A stretch of 64,000 bases of DNA from Ruegeria meonggei (GCF_900172215.1 NZ_FWFP01000009.1:146589-210588), one strand, 5' to 3'. Positions 34,596-44,568 are shown, counted from the first letter of the stretch. Made by a program: numbers and translations. Notes: a model not told the origin generated them from the sequence alone.

Positions 34596-35744
34596 GTGGA
34601 AGCTAATCCCGATAAAGTTGCGCATAGACCTGCGCGCCCATGGGTGTGGATCGGGCTCTCGCTATTGGTCTTGATGGTAGTCGTCGTCCTGCTGTTCGGC
34701 GAAGAAGACACGATTGACGTGCAGGCATCGCAAACCGCGCCTTCCCCCCCTATAGTCTCAGTGGTCAAGGTCAGTGCGGCACCCGCAACGACCCAGTTGT
34801 CTGCCTATGCCGAGGTTAACCCGCTTTGGGATGCCGAATTAAGGTCAGCTATTTCCGGGCGAATTATCGCAGTCCACGACGCCGCCCTTGCCGGCGCAAA
34901 AGTGGTTGATGGAGACCCTCTATTTTCAATCGAAAAGGCCCCTTACGAAAGCGCGGTCGCCGCCGCTGAAATGGAATTGGAAGAGGCCAAGCTTGCGTTA
35001 CTGCGCGCGCAGAACAATGTGACGGTGGCCCGCAGGCAGTTCGAAAGAGATGGCACTGAACCGCCAACAGAACTGGCATTGCGACTACCCCAACTAATAA
35101 TTGCGGAAAAATCAGTGGCCGCGGCTCGCTCGAGGTTGAGCGCAGCGCAAAGTGAGTTATCGGATACTGATGTAATTGCGCCATTTTCGGGCTTTGTGAC
35201 TCGCCGCTTTGCCAGCTTGGGCCAAACGGTGGCTCCGGGAGACGCATTGGTTCACATTTCGGACAATCGCCAGTTTGAACTGGTCGCAGAGTTCAGTCAG
35301 GATGACTGGTCGCTGTTGAAGCACCCGATTTCCAACACCTACGCGAAGTTGCTGCATCGCAACGGTGAGCCATTGGGACAGGCGCGCGTGCGCCACGGAG
35401 GCGGTTTTCTGGATCAAGACACGCGACAAGTGCGCGTCTTTCTCGATATCACCAAACCGGATGAACGAATACTCGCCGGTGACTTTCTTCAGGTTCAGAT
35501 CACAGGTCGCACGATCGCCGATACCTTCACTTTGCCGGAAAGTGCGCTGACACGCGCGGGCCATGTCTGGCTGGTTGGCGATGACGATCAGCTGCAGCGC
35601 GTAACACCAGAGATTTTGTTCCGCAGCGAGGGCACAATCACAGTCCTCGCGCCAGAAGCGGTGGGCACTTGGCGGGTTGCAAAGACCCCACTGGCTTCTT
35701 TTCTGCCGGGTCAGCGGGTGACATCGCAATTGGATGAGGGCTGA
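34596..35744 (+). CDS. RND efflux periplasmic adaptor (MFP)
   Basis: A 382-residue membrane fusion protein. One N-terminal membrane anchor (VWIGLSLLVLMVVVVLLFG) is followed by a barrel-sandwich hybrid start (LRSAISGRIIAVHDAALAGA), a coiled-coil hairpin of about 70 residues (AAAEMELEEAKLALLRAQNN and after), and a second lipoyl half (VIAPFSGFVTRRFASLGQTV). It bridges the RND pump to an outer-membrane channel. The start is GTG 34596; an ATG at 34585 is in another frame. Only three bases separate it from the pump gene. Confidence 0.9.
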   Translation: MEANPDKVAHRPARPWVWIGLSLLVLMVVVVLLFGEEDTIDVQASQTAPSPPIVSVVKVSAAPATTQLSAYAEVNPLWDAELRSAISGRIIAVHDAALAGAKVVDGDPLFSIEKAPYESAVAAAEMELEEAKLALLRAQNNVTVARRQFERDGTEPPTELALRLPQLIIAEKSVAAARSRLSAAQSELSDTDVIAPFSGFVTRRFASLGQTVAPGDALVHISDNRQFELVAEFSQDDWSLLKHPISNTYAKLLHRNGEPLGQARVRHGGGFLDQDTRQVRVFLDITKPDERILAGDFLQVQITGRTIADTFTLPESALTRAGHVWLVGDDDQLQRVTPEILFRSEGTITVLAPEAVGTWRVAKTPLASFLPGQRVTSQLDEG

Positions 35745-35747
35745 GCC

Positions 35748-38700
35748 ATGCATGTGCTGACATCCTGGTTCATACGCAACCCCGTCGCCGCCAACCTTAT
35801 GATGGCATTGATCCTTTTTCTTGGGGTGCAAACGCTACTGAATATCCGCATCGAGGGTTTCCCCCGTATTCCGCCGGAAAGCGTTACAATTGTGATCGAA
35901 TACCCCGACGCGACAGCAGAGCAGGTGGACGAGCTTGTCACTCAGAAGGTCGAACAAGCCCTTGAGGGGCTGGAGGGCGTGCGCAGTGTCACATCACAAT
36001 CAGAAAACGAATTCAGCACTGTCACCGTGCGGCGGGCGGGCGGAGAGAAGCTGCAGGCGGTTTTGGACCGGGTTCGCATTCGGATCGACGGATTAACCGA
36101 TCTTCCGGACACGGCCCGCCGCCCTGTCATCGAAGCGTCTGGCTTTGACTTTCCTGCACTGTATCTGAACCTTTACGGGCAAACAGACCCGGCCACATTG
36201 CAGACGTTGGCACAACGGCTCAAAGAAGAGTTGTTGGCACAACCAGAGCTCTCGCGTTTGCAAATCTGGGGGTTGATCCCGCGTGAAATGCGGATCGAGA
36301 TCGACCCGGTGCGGTTGCGCTATTATGGCCTGACAGTTTCGGATGTCACGCGCGCCATTGACCAGAACTCGCTCTCGTTTCAGGCCGGACGCCTTCGCAC
36401 CGAAGGCGGCACCATTTTTCTGCGCGCCGACAACCGAGCAAAATATCGCCCGGAATACGCGTTGCTACCAATCATTGAACGCAGTGATGGCTCTTTTGTC
36501 TCGCTCGGGGATATCGCGACCATCGAAGACGGGTTTCAGGACGGTGAATATCTGTTTCGCCTGAACGGCCATCCGACGGTTGGTATGGAAGTTCTGGTCG
36601 GGCAGAAAGAAAACCTGTTGGAAATCAGCGATGTAGTACGCAGCACCGTTGAAGAATTCAGTCGTCAGTTGCCAGGTGCAATTCAAGTCGACGTCTGGGG
36701 TGATAGCTCCGGATACATCGCTGACCGCCTCGCCCTTTTACGGTCGAACGGAGTGCAGGGGCTGATACTTGTAACGCTTATGCTGTCCCTGTTCCTGAAC
36801 GTGCGATTGGCCTTTTGGGTTGCAATGGGCATTCCGGTTTCAGTCATGGGCGCGATCGCGGTCTCAGGCTCAAAATGGGTGGATTATTCACTGAACGATG
36901 TCACCACGTTTGGCCTGATCATCGCGTTGGGGATCTTGGTCGATGACGCCGTTGTCGTTGGTGAGAGTGTTTTTGAAGAGCGTCAGAAAGGCAAGGACGC
37001 CATCAAGGATACAGAACGCGGCGTGAAACGCGTAGCGGTCGCAACTGTATTTGGCGTGCTGACTACAATCGCCGCTTTCTTTCCGATGCTATTGATCGAC
37101 AACCCGTTGGGTAAGGTACTAGCCGGATTTTCGGGCGTCGTAATCCTGACACTGATCTTCTCGCTCATCGAAAGCAAATTCATCCTGCCAGCCCATCTGG
37201 CGCACGTTCCAATGGGACCTGGGCGCCGCTATCTGCTAACCCGGCTTTGGGGCCAGGTGCAGGATGCCGCTCAAGGGGGGCTGTATTGGGTTCGGGATCG
37301 CATCTACCAGCCAATGCTTGTCGCTGCAGTACGCCAGCGCTACGCCGTGTTGATCCTGTTCATTGCCGCGGCGACCCTGGGGCTTGGACTGATGTACAAA
37401 GGCAAGGTCAGAACCGTGTTCTTCCCCGAAGTCCCGGGACAGATCATCACGATGAATGTTGAAATGGATGCTCGTGCGCCCTTTTCGCTGACACGCGCCA
37501 ATGTAGACAGAATTGAGAGCGCACTGAACGACCTGAACACCGAACTTGCCGACGATGCGGGCATGAGCACTCTGCCCGTTCGGTCTGTGTTCACCATTAT
37601 CAGCGGTGCTGGCGAGGCGCAAATCTATGCCGAAATGATCCCGGTAGGCGAACGCCCAAATGTGCCGATCCTGAGAGTCGTGCGCGACTGGCGAGATCGG
37701 GTGGGCGATGTTGAAGGGGCAACTGAATTGGAATTCACCGGATCAGAGGCGCTCGCCGGTGGCTTTCGTATTCGCTTGATGTCCAAGGATGAAGATTTGC
37801 TTGAACAGGCCAGTGCCGAGATAAAAACATTTCTGTCAAAGATTGAAGGTGTGACGAACGTTCGGGATGGTCTTGTCGGAGGTCAGCCTGAGCTGAAACT
37901 GCGACTGCGCCCGGACGCGCGGAACCTTGGGTTCAACTCGGAAACCCTTGCCACTCAGATCGGATACGGATTTGGCGGCGCAGAGGTGACAAAGGTCAGG
38001 CGCGAAGGGTCCGAAATAAAGGTCGTTGTCCAGAACGCGCGTGAAGACAGCGATACACTGGCTGATCTGATGCAGACACAATTGCGCAGCGCGTCGGGTG
38101 CCTGGGTGCCGTTGGAGACCGTTGCCGAAATCGAAGGCTCCTATGCATCAGGTGTCGTCAACCGTCGGGACAGCAAACGCATGAACATTGTTGCCGCTTC
38201 CATCGATCGCACGCTTGTCGCCCCTGAAGAGGTCGGACAGGCCGTGTTTGAGACTTTGGTTCCTGAGCTGCGCGCAAAATACCCCAGCGTGACCGTCCTG
38301 GCCGCAGGCGAGCTGGAGGAAATGTCTGATATCAGTGGCGGCTTGAAGCGCGCCCTGCTTTTGGCCGCGGTTTTGATCTATGTACTGATGGCCGTGCCAT
38401 TGAAAAGCTACTGGCAACCCTTTGTCATTCTGGCGATCGTCCCCTTTGGCTTTGTCGCAGCCGCTGTTGGTCATCTGATCATGGGTGTTTCGCTCTCTCT
38501 GTTTTCCTTTTTTGGTATGCTTGCACTGACCGGTGTCATCGTGAACGACAGCCTTGTTATGATCACCCGTTACAATCAGGCGCGCGACGAAGGTCAACCT
38601 GTCGACGCTGCATTGCACTCGGCTGGAGTCGGGCGGTTTAAGGCAATTTTCCTCACCACCGCAACCACCGTAATCGGCCTGCTACCTTTACTGACCGAGA

Positions 38701-38876
38701 CATCAGAGCAAGCCCAGTACCTGATCCCAGCCGCAATCTCTTTGGCCTACGGTGAGCTTTTTGGCACTGCTCTGATGCTGGTGTTAGTCCCTGCGCTGAT
38801 TGCTATCGCCGAAGACGTTATCGGCCTCTTCAAAACCACTCCCCTGCACCCTGCCGCCCAAGGGACATCAGTATGA
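35748..38876 (+). CDS. RND family efflux pump (AcrB/MMPL-like)
   Basis: A 1042-residue inner-membrane pump of normal length. It has the 12-segment RND plan: a first segment near the N terminus (NLMMALILFLGVQTLL), a large periplasmic loop, segments 2-6, a second loop and segments 8-12. The proton-relay aspartates of segment 4 are in ALGILVDDAVVVGESVFE. It exports drugs, detergents or other hydrophobic compounds with the adaptor upstream. No outer-membrane TolC-like gene follows, so it must borrow one from elsewhere. It overlaps the DUF2141 gene by four bases. Confidence 0.92.
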   Translation: MHVLTSWFIRNPVAANLMMALILFLGVQTLLNIRIEGFPRIPPESVTIVIEYPDATAEQVDELVTQKVEQALEGLEGVRSVTSQSENEFSTVTVRRAGGEKLQAVLDRVRIRIDGLTDLPDTARRPVIEASGFDFPALYLNLYGQTDPATLQTLAQRLKEELLAQPELSRLQIWGLIPREMRIEIDPVRLRYYGLTVSDVTRAIDQNSLSFQAGRLRTEGGTIFLRADNRAKYRPEYALLPIIERSDGSFVSLGDIATIEDGFQDGEYLFRLNGHPTVGMEVLVGQKENLLEISDVVRSTVEEFSRQLPGAIQVDVWGDSSGYIADRLALLRSNGVQGLILVTLMLSLFLNVRLAFWVAMGIPVSVMGAIAVSGSKWVDYSLNDVTTFGLIIALGILVDDAVVVGESVFEERQKGKDAIKDTERGVKRVAVATVFGVLTTIAAFFPMLLIDNPLGKVLAGFSGVVILTLIFSLIESKFILPAHLAHVPMGPGRRYLLTRLWGQVQDAAQGGLYWVRDRIYQPMLVAAVRQRYAVLILFIAAATLGLGLMYKGKVRTVFFPEVPGQIITMNVEMDARAPFSLTRANVDRIESALNDLNTELADDAGMSTLPVRSVFTIISGAGEAQIYAEMIPVGERPNVPILRVVRDWRDRVGDVEGATELEFTGSEALAGGFRIRLMSKDEDLLEQASAEIKTFLSKIEGVTNVRDGLVGGQPELKLRLRPDARNLGFNSETLATQIGYGFGGAEVTKVRREGSEIKVVVQNAREDSDTLADLMQTQLRSASGAWVPLETVAEIEGSYASGVVNRRDSKRMNIVAASIDRTLVAPEEVGQAVFETLVPELRAKYPSVTVLAAGELEEMSDISGGLKRALLLAAVLIYVLMAVPLKSYWQPFVILAIVPFGFVAAAVGHLIMGVSLSLFSFFGMLALTGVIVNDSLVMITRYNQARDEGQPVDAALHSAGVGRFKAIFLTTATTVIGLLPLLTETSEQAQYLIPAAISLAYGELFGTALMLVLVPALIAIAEDVIGLFKTTPLHPAAQGTSV

Positions 38877-39292
38877 TCAGAACGCTCATACACTCTGCAT
38901 TTGCTACCTTGGCACTGACAATGCCTGCTGTAGCTGACGGTCTTAATGTGACCGTCGTTGGTATCCGGAATTCCAAAGGAAATATCGTGATCCTCATTTT
39001 TGATGATGCGCGCGCCTTTGACAACTTCGACGTCTGGAGTGCCGTCGACTATGTTCAGATCCCGTCAAGGAAAGGCAATGTCCGTCACGAGTTTGAGAAC
39101 CTAACCAAGGGTCCTTACGCGGTTCTGTTGTTCCACGACGAAAACAGCGACGAAGACCTGAACATGACGGCGACGAAACTGTTGGAGGGCGTTGGTTCGA
39201 CAGGAGCTCCAAATCCTCAGGATGAACCTGATTTCAATGCCGCTTCGGTCTGGCCAGGTGATGTTAGTGTTCGGATCCACTATGATCAGTAA
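38873..39292 (+). CDS. exported DUF2141 protein
   Basis: A 139-residue protein with a signal peptide (LIHSAFATLALTMPAVADG) and a beta-rich DUF2141 domain: LNVTVVGIRNSKGNIVILIF, then KGPYAVLLFHDENSDEDLNM near the middle. The family has no known function and is periplasmic. It overlaps the RND pump by four bases (ATGA), so it is made with it. Confidence 0.8.
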   Translation: MIRTLIHSAFATLALTMPAVADGLNVTVVGIRNSKGNIVILIFDDARAFDNFDVWSAVDYVQIPSRKGNVRHEFENLTKGPYAVLLFHDENSDEDLNMTATKLLEGVGSTGAPNPQDEPDFNAASVWPGDVSVRIHYDQ

Positions 39293-39298
39293 CCCGCT

Positions 39299-40171
39299 AT
39301 GCTGACGGATCGAGACTTAACGGTTGGCACGCTTTTGAGTGTGTTTCGCTGGCGTGTCGGACTTACGTGGGCACTGATCCTGTCTGAAACTGCTCTCACT
39401 GTTTTGATCCCGCTGTTCATCGGCTTTGCTATCGACGGGTTGCTGACCGAAGTATTTCAACCCTTCTTCTATCTGGGGGCACTTTTGATCGCCCTCATAC
39501 TGATCGGCGTAATCCGTCGAATCTATGACACTCGGGTTTATGGGAACATCCGTGTTGAGTTGGGTAAGGCGCTTGCATTTCGCTTTTCAAACTTACCGAT
39601 ATCGTCACTGAACGCCCGGATCGGAATGGGCCGCGAATTGGCAGATTTCATGGAAGAAACACTGCCTTCGGCAATCGCCGGAGTTGTACAGTTTGTTGCC
39701 TCGGGTATCCTGTTATTCTACTTTTCTCCTACGCTAGCCCTTTCGGCCTGTGTAGTGCTCTTTGGAATGATATCCGTCTATACGCTGTTTCATTCAACAT
39801 TCTGGCGCTGGAACAGGGCGCTGAACGAGCAGGTAGAGCAGCAAGTTCGCATATTGGAACAACGCAGCGACCGACCTACACACGTACACTTTAACAGACT
39901 GCGCCAGTTCGAAGTAAAACTCTCGGATACAGAAGCCGTTCTTTACGGTACGATCTTTGTTCTGCTGATCGGTCTGGTTCTGTTCAACCTTTGGTTTGCG
40001 ACGCAACACCTGAGTGTGACGCCGGGGGCCATCTTTTCGATTGTCAGCTATTCTTGGGAGTTTGCCGAAGCCGCGCTGGCACTGCCGGTGACCTTACAAT
40101 CATGGTCGCGCCTGTCTGAAATCACGACTCGCCTGGACCGCTCTAATGGGACAGCTCAACCGAGGACCTAG
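39299..40171 (+). CDS. ABC transporter six-TM domain protein without ATPase domain
   Basis: A 290-residue membrane protein with the six-segment plan of ABC exporter membrane domains (LTWALILSETALTVLIPLFI, FFYLGALLIALILIGVIRRI, AIAGVVQFVASGILLFYFSP, VLLIGLVLFNLWF). The usual C-terminal ATPase half, with Walker A and LSGGQ motifs, is absent, and the frame ends in a normal stop shortly after the last segment. It follows DUF2141 by six bases and is the last gene of the RND operon. It may work as a half-transporter with another ATPase, or in an ATP-independent role. Confidence 0.7.
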   Translation: MLTDRDLTVGTLLSVFRWRVGLTWALILSETALTVLIPLFIGFAIDGLLTEVFQPFFYLGALLIALILIGVIRRIYDTRVYGNIRVELGKALAFRFSNLPISSLNARIGMGRELADFMEETLPSAIAGVVQFVASGILLFYFSPTLALSACVVLFGMISVYTLFHSTFWRWNRALNEQVEQQVRILEQRSDRPTHVHFNRLRQFEVKLSDTEAVLYGTIFVLLIGLVLFNLWFATQHLSVTPGAIFSIVSYSWEFAEAALALPVTLQSWSRLSEITTRLDRSNGTAQPRT

Positions 40172-40202
40172 AGGCCCTGATGCCGATCGCTGAGGTCTAA
40201 TT

Positions 40203-40390
40203 GCTAAACGCGGGTGGATGGCAGGATCACAGATGTCTCTTGCCGATATTACTTACGGTACACAGCTGTTTGCTACTTTACTGTCCAGCTTGATCGACCC
40301 GATTTACCGAACCTGCGGGCTTACTATGACCGCTTGCACACGCCCCGGCTTACGCCGAGCGCGTGATAGTACATAAGCAACTTGAATTCC
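40203..40390 (+). pseudogene. glutathione S-transferase C-terminal remnant
   Basis: GWMAGSQMSLADITYGTQLF is the alpha-helical domain motif of GSTs, but the following LDRPDLPNLRAYYDRLHT and PAYAERVI pieces lie in other frames, so at least two frameshifts separate them. The N-terminal thioredoxin half is missing. This is a decayed gene. Confidence 0.65.
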
Positions 40391-40646
40391 GACGTCCGGA
40401 CTGCATCAAGCGCTACACACGAGCTGTACAGAGGTTCAAAGCCTTCGCTTCAGCAGAGGCCACGCCGGCAGGCAGAGACGTCGCGTACATGATCCGTTTA
40501 GGCCAACACACGCCCGAGATCGGTCCCTTCAATCAATTCGCTAAGCTGACCGCCCAGCTCCGATGTGATCGCTGAAACACCGCAGCGCACTCCAAACATT
40601 TCAGCACAACCCAACCGCCTCCAACAACAAATTGGGACTGCCATCA
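40391..40646. other. gap beside the GST remnant
   Basis: A short open frame continues from the GST remnant to about 40575 without likeness to anything I recognise. No other feature is seen. Confidence 0.35.
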
Positions 40647-41273
40647 TCAAATTTGAGTATCGCACAGGCGTTCTGGCTTGTTCACACGGGTCCAGGTGGA
40701 GTCTTCTCCCAGATGGTCCTTGCCGATGCTCGCACGAGTGGCCAATGACGCCGTTTCAAAAATCGGAACACTGCCGGTTAGCGCGGACGACACTACCAGA
40801 TTGATCGCCTCATTCACACTGGATCCATGATAAGCGCGCGCCGCAAGCTGATTGGGGGATTTCACGGAAAAGATCAGATTGACCGACTGCCCCATCTCGG
40901 GATCGTACAAGTACCCAGTATGCGTGTCGGGTTCTTTGTCAGCAGGGGCGAGATCGGTGACGATGGTGCTGTTGCAGATCTTTTGTCCCCAGTTGAGGAT
41001 ACCGGGGTTCAGAGTATCCAGTGCATTTGAGTTTCCCTCAAAAGTGACGAGCCTGCCGCAGAGTTTATTGGACTGCCCCATACAGGGTTCAATAAAGACG
41101 ATGCTGGCCTTGTCATCCAGGCGCCAGTACCCCTCAAGAGGGCTGAGGGTTCGCGTCACGATTTCAGCGTCCTGGTTTTGCGACGTGCAGGCGCTCACCA
41201 TGATCGCGGCAATTGTTACGTGAAGCCCCTTTACCAAAGAAGGGCATTTCGCGCCGGCAACCTTAATGTTCAT
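40647..41273 (-). CDS. DUF2147-like lipoprotein
   Basis: A 208-residue exported protein with a lipoprotein-type signal (LHVTIAAIMVSACTS, with a Cys lipobox). The mature part resembles the DUF2147 family: LEGYWRLDDKASIVFIEPC, then LCGRLVTFEG, LNWGQKICNSTIVTDLAP and THTGYLYDPEMGQSVNLIF. The family is periplasmic with unknown function. ATG 41273 is chosen; an upstream in-frame GTG at 41294 is less likely. It is next to, and same-strand as, the two-component system. Confidence 0.65.
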   Translation of the reverse strand: MNIKVAGAKCPSLVKGLHVTIAAIMVSACTSQNQDAEIVTRTLSPLEGYWRLDDKASIVFIEPCMGQSNKLCGRLVTFEGNSNALDTLNPGILNWGQKICNSTIVTDLAPADKEPDTHTGYLYDPEMGQSVNLIFSVKSPNQLAARAYHGSSVNEAINLVVSSALTGSVPIFETASLATRASIGKDHLGEDSTWTRVNKPERLCDTQI

Positions 41274-41402
41274 TTCTGTGTCTCTCTCTTTCACAATACT
41301 CTTTCAAGACAGATAGTTGCCACAGATTGGGATGCCGCCCAGACGGTATGGAGATTGTGTGGAGAGTTTTTACGGCAGACGGAGAACCATTTCGTGTCGA
41401 AT

Positions 41403-42599
41403 TTAAATCTCGGCCTGCTCAGCAACTCCTCCAGCCCTGTGCAAAGGCAGCTTCAATGCCAGTTCCGCACCTGTGCAGGTTTGATTGTTTTGCGCAATCA
41501 CATCTCCACCATGTGCCCTTGCAATTGCCCGCACCACCGACAGGCCCAGCCCGGTGCCTCCCGCTGCGCGGTTGCGGGACGAATCAGCACGCCACCAGCG
41601 GTCAAAGATTTTTTCGCTGTCAGCAGGGTCGATGCCCGGACCATGGTCGACAACTCTGAGATAGGCGAACGTGTCATCCGCATGAATTACAACCTTGATG
41701 TATTGACCGCTAGCTGCGTATCGCATCGCATTGTCAATCAACGCCGTCAGGGCCTGTCGCAGACGAACCGGATCAGCTTGCAGGAAAACAGGTACGAATG
41801 AGGTCTCCAGCTTCATTTCGAGCCGATCCAGATCTGGACGCATGGTGGTGATCACCCGTTTAACCTCCTCAACCAGGTCGATTTCAATGACCTGCGGTAC
41901 TAACTGCCCCGCACTCAGCCGGGAAAGGAGGTCAAGTTCGTCAACAATCCGGGATAATGTGTCAACCTGGGCGATAAGCCCGTCGGTCATGTCTTTTGAG
42001 GGTGTGAAGACACCATCCCCAAGCCCTTGAAGGCGGCCGCGCAGGATCGTCAGCGGTGTGCGCAATTCATGCGCGATGGCAGCCGCGGAATCATTGGCTT
42101 CGCGTTCAGCCTGTTCCAGCCCCTTTGTCATAACGCGAAACCCGCTCAGCAAATCCTCGGTTTCCAGGACACCACCCGCACTGTCCGGAATCTCCAGCGT
42201 TAGATTACCGCCAGCAATTTCAAGCGCAGCACGGGTCACAGTTTCGATTGGAGCGCTCAGCCTTCTTGCCGCGAGAAGGCCGATAACAACCGATGAAAGC
42301 ACGGCTAGTGCGATCAGCGCGATAAGGGCAGCCAGTTCTGCCAGCGCATATTCCCCTCCGCCCCAGTATAGCGAAAACGCGGCAATCAGCGTGGTCAGAG
42401 CATCAGGTGATACCGACTCGTTGTTGATCAAAGCATCTAGCGTCGTCCGGTGTGCAGCGCTGAGGTTTGCTAGCCAGAGGTCCTGCAAAAACAGATAAAA
42501 GGCAGCCATGCCAATGATAAAGACACCAAGCACGGTAAGAGCCATGAAGATCATCGACAGCGACAATTGTGTGCGGAGCTTCCACCGACGCCGTGTCAT
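41403..42599 (-). CDS. sensor histidine kinase, BaeS-like
   Basis: A 398-residue kinase. Two membrane segments (residues 14-37, ALTVLGVFIIGMAAFYLFL, and about 87-107) flank a short periplasmic loop; a HAMP linker follows. The H-box is SAAAIAHELRTPLTILRGRL, and the ATPase domain has the N box (DNAMRYAASG), DHGPGID and GGTGLGLSVVRAIARAHGG. Such kinases sense envelope or drug stress. It overlaps the response regulator by four bases and is translated after it. Confidence 0.9.
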   Translation of the reverse strand: MTRRRWKLRTQLSLSMIFMALTVLGVFIIGMAAFYLFLQDLWLANLSAAHRTTLDALINNESVSPDALTTLIAAFSLYWGGGEYALAELAALIALIALAVLSSVVIGLLAARRLSAPIETVTRAALEIAGGNLTLEIPDSAGGVLETEDLLSGFRVMTKGLEQAEREANDSAAAIAHELRTPLTILRGRLQGLGDGVFTPSKDMTDGLIAQVDTLSRIVDELDLLSRLSAGQLVPQVIEIDLVEEVKRVITTMRPDLDRLEMKLETSFVPVFLQADPVRLRQALTALIDNAMRYAASGQYIKVVIHADDTFAYLRVVDHGPGIDPADSEKIFDRWWRADSSRNRAAGGTGLGLSVVRAIARAHGGDVIAQNNQTCTGAELALKLPLHRAGGVAEQAEI

Positions 42600-43294
42600 G
42601 TCAGCGCCTCAAGCCGATAGCCGACACCCCGAACCGTCGCCAGAAATCCTGTGATACCTTCGACTTCGAGCTTGCGGCGTGCATTCGAAACATGGCTGTC
42701 AATTGTGCGCTCCAAAACTTCACCTTCGGGCATACAGGCATCAACCAACTCAGCTCGGGAAAATGCCCGCTGCGGCGAGCGGGCCATATGTGCCACGATG
42801 GCGTATTCTGTCTGGGTCAGCGGGATTGGTATTCGCCCGCCAGCCCTGGTGACGAAGGCAGCATGCGCGTTGTGATCAATCATCAGGGCACCAACTGAGA
42901 CAGGGCGCACGTTTGGTTGTGCATTCGGTCCGGTCCGCCGCAATACAGCTTTGACCCGCTCAACCACTTCCAGCGCATTGAACGGTTTGACCACATAATC
43001 ATCCGCTCCAAGACGCAACGCCGATACTTTCTCGAGGTCATCGGCCATAGCGGTTACCATGATCACCGGCGTATCCGAGGTCTGTCGGATGATCCGTAAT
43101 ACATCAACGCCATCCCGTTTCGGCATCTTGACATCCAGGAGAACGAGTGAGGGTTTGAAATGCTGGAAATGCGCCAAAGCCAACTCACCGTCAGCGGCGG
43201 TGACTGTGCGAAATCCGGCGCGCTCAAGGTAGGTTTTGATGATCTCTGAGATTTCACGTTCATCCTCGGCAACGAGAATCAGATCATTACTCAT
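42596..43294 (-). CDS. OmpR-family response regulator, BaeR-like
   Basis: A 232-residue response regulator. The receiver has the acidic pair in LVAEDEREIS, the phosphoacceptor Asp in SLVLLDVKMPKRDG, the Thr in IMVTAMAD and the Lys in YVVKPFNALEVVERVKAVLR. The C-terminal winged helix (PLTQTEYAIVAHMARSPQRA, then VLERTIDSHVSNARRKLE) is of the OmpR type. It is the first gene of the pair with the kinase and probably regulates nearby envelope genes. Confidence 0.92.
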   Translation of the reverse strand: MSNDLILVAEDEREISEIIKTYLERAGFRTVTAADGELALAHFQHFKPSLVLLDVKMPKRDGVDVLRIIRQTSDTPVIMVTAMADDLEKVSALRLGADDYVVKPFNALEVVERVKAVLRRTGPNAQPNVRPVSVGALMIDHNAHAAFVTRAGGRIPIPLTQTEYAIVAHMARSPQRAFSRAELVDACMPEGEVLERTIDSHVSNARRKLEVEGITGFLATVRGVGYRLEALT

Positions 43295-43515
43295 AGTCAG
43301 TGTCCTTTTTTCGGCACATTAAACCGACCTTGTCTAATCCTGAATCAGAGAACGTGGAGGTTTGATGGATGCGGCTGGGATGCTCTCCACAAAATCTGGA
43401 TCATTTCTTCGTTCGGTCTGGATCAGTTTGACCCATCTCCAATCCAGATGTGACTGGGTTGGCTGATGAATATACCTCGGCCAAATTGGTAAGGCAGGCG
43501 CAAAGGAGAGACCCT

Positions 43516-44568
43516 ATGCCGACGATACTTTATTCCCTTCGGGCAATAGGCGCTTGCATAATTGTTTGCCTCTCTGCCCTCTTGTCCGCGTGTTCCGACA
43601 CAGCTGCGCCCGAGCGGTTGGATTTTCAGCACTCTGGCAATTTTCTTGCTGGTCGGCTGCTTTTGCCCGAAACACCGGGGCCGCACCCGGCGGTTCTCTT
43701 TGTACATGGGGATGGGGCTGTTCCCTGGGATGCGTTCGGCTACTATGCGCCTTTCATGCAGGCTCTGAACAAGGCCGGTTTTGCGGTTTATTCCTGGGAC
43801 AAGCCCGGCGTTGGTGACTCATCTGGAAATTGGTTGAAACAGTCGATGCAAGACCGCGCAGATGAGTTAGCAGCCGCCGCTAAAATGTTGCAGCGTGATT
43901 CCAGGGTCCGACAGAACGACATAGGGCTGATGGGGTTTAGCCAGGCGGGATGGGTCATGCCACGGGCAATCGCGGACCAGGCTGACTATTCCTTTATGAT
44001 TGCTGTATCCGGTGCAATCAACTGGATTGAACAATCAGAATACATGACCCGTAACAGAATGCGTCTGGAGGGAGCCTCTGAAGTTGAGGTGCTAACTGCT
44101 CTGAACTTCGATCGCCAGTTGGTTGAGCTTATGCGCAAAGGTGCTGGTTATGCGACCTACAAAACCTTTATGTCCGGGGCCCCTGCCTGTTGCCGCGACC
44201 TGATGTCAGAAGATAGATGGACCTTCGTCAAACGTAATTTTCAGAGCGATGCTCGGGAAGATCTGAAGAAGGTGGATGTACCTGTTCTTGCACTGTTCGG
44301 AGACAAAGACCTGAACGTGGATTTCGCGCAAAGTGCCAGTGTCTATCACAAGATCCTCTCTCAAACGCCGGGCTCAAACCGCGTCATCATACTGCCAGAT
44401 GCCGATCATTCGCTTCTTCCAACAGAAAAAGAGCGCCTTGTAACCGCTGGCCCTGCTTTCATACGCAGGCTGCTTGCAATCGAACTGTACGGCGCGGATG
44501 CTTTTGCTGCAGACGCGGTGGATGTTTCCGCGACATGGGCGTCCAATATTATTGACCCGGCTCCGTAA
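43516..44568 (+). CDS. alpha/beta-hydrolase lipoprotein
   Basis: A 350-residue hydrolase. The N terminus has a lipoprotein signal (ACIIVCLSALLSACSDTAAP, lipobox LSAC), so it sits anchored in the envelope. The catalytic pattern is the oxyanion HGDGAVPWDAFG, the nucleophile GFSQAGW, Asp in ALFGDKDLNVD and His in DADHSLLPTEK. The substrate is unknown; related proteins act as esterases or peptidases. ATG 43516 follows a strong AAAGGAGAG. It is divergent from the two-component system, which may control it. Confidence 0.82.
   Translation: MPTILYSLRAIGACIIVCLSALLSACSDTAAPERLDFQHSGNFLAGRLLLPETPGPHPAVLFVHGDGAVPWDAFGYYAPFMQALNKAGFAVYSWDKPGVGDSSGNWLKQSMQDRADELAAAAKMLQRDSRVRQNDIGLMGFSQAGWVMPRAIADQADYSFMIAVSGAINWIEQSEYMTRNRMRLEGASEVEVLTALNFDRQLVELMRKGAGYATYKTFMSGAPACCRDLMSEDRWTFVKRNFQSDAREDLKKVDVPVLALFGDKDLNVDFAQSASVYHKILSQTPGSNRVIILPDADHSLLPTEKERLVTAGPAFIRRLLAIELYGADAFAADAVDVSATWASNIIDPAP

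Noticed and set aside
35157..35831. Minus-strand open frame over the adaptor gene
   Set aside because: Shadow of the RND adaptor; composition shows no protein family.
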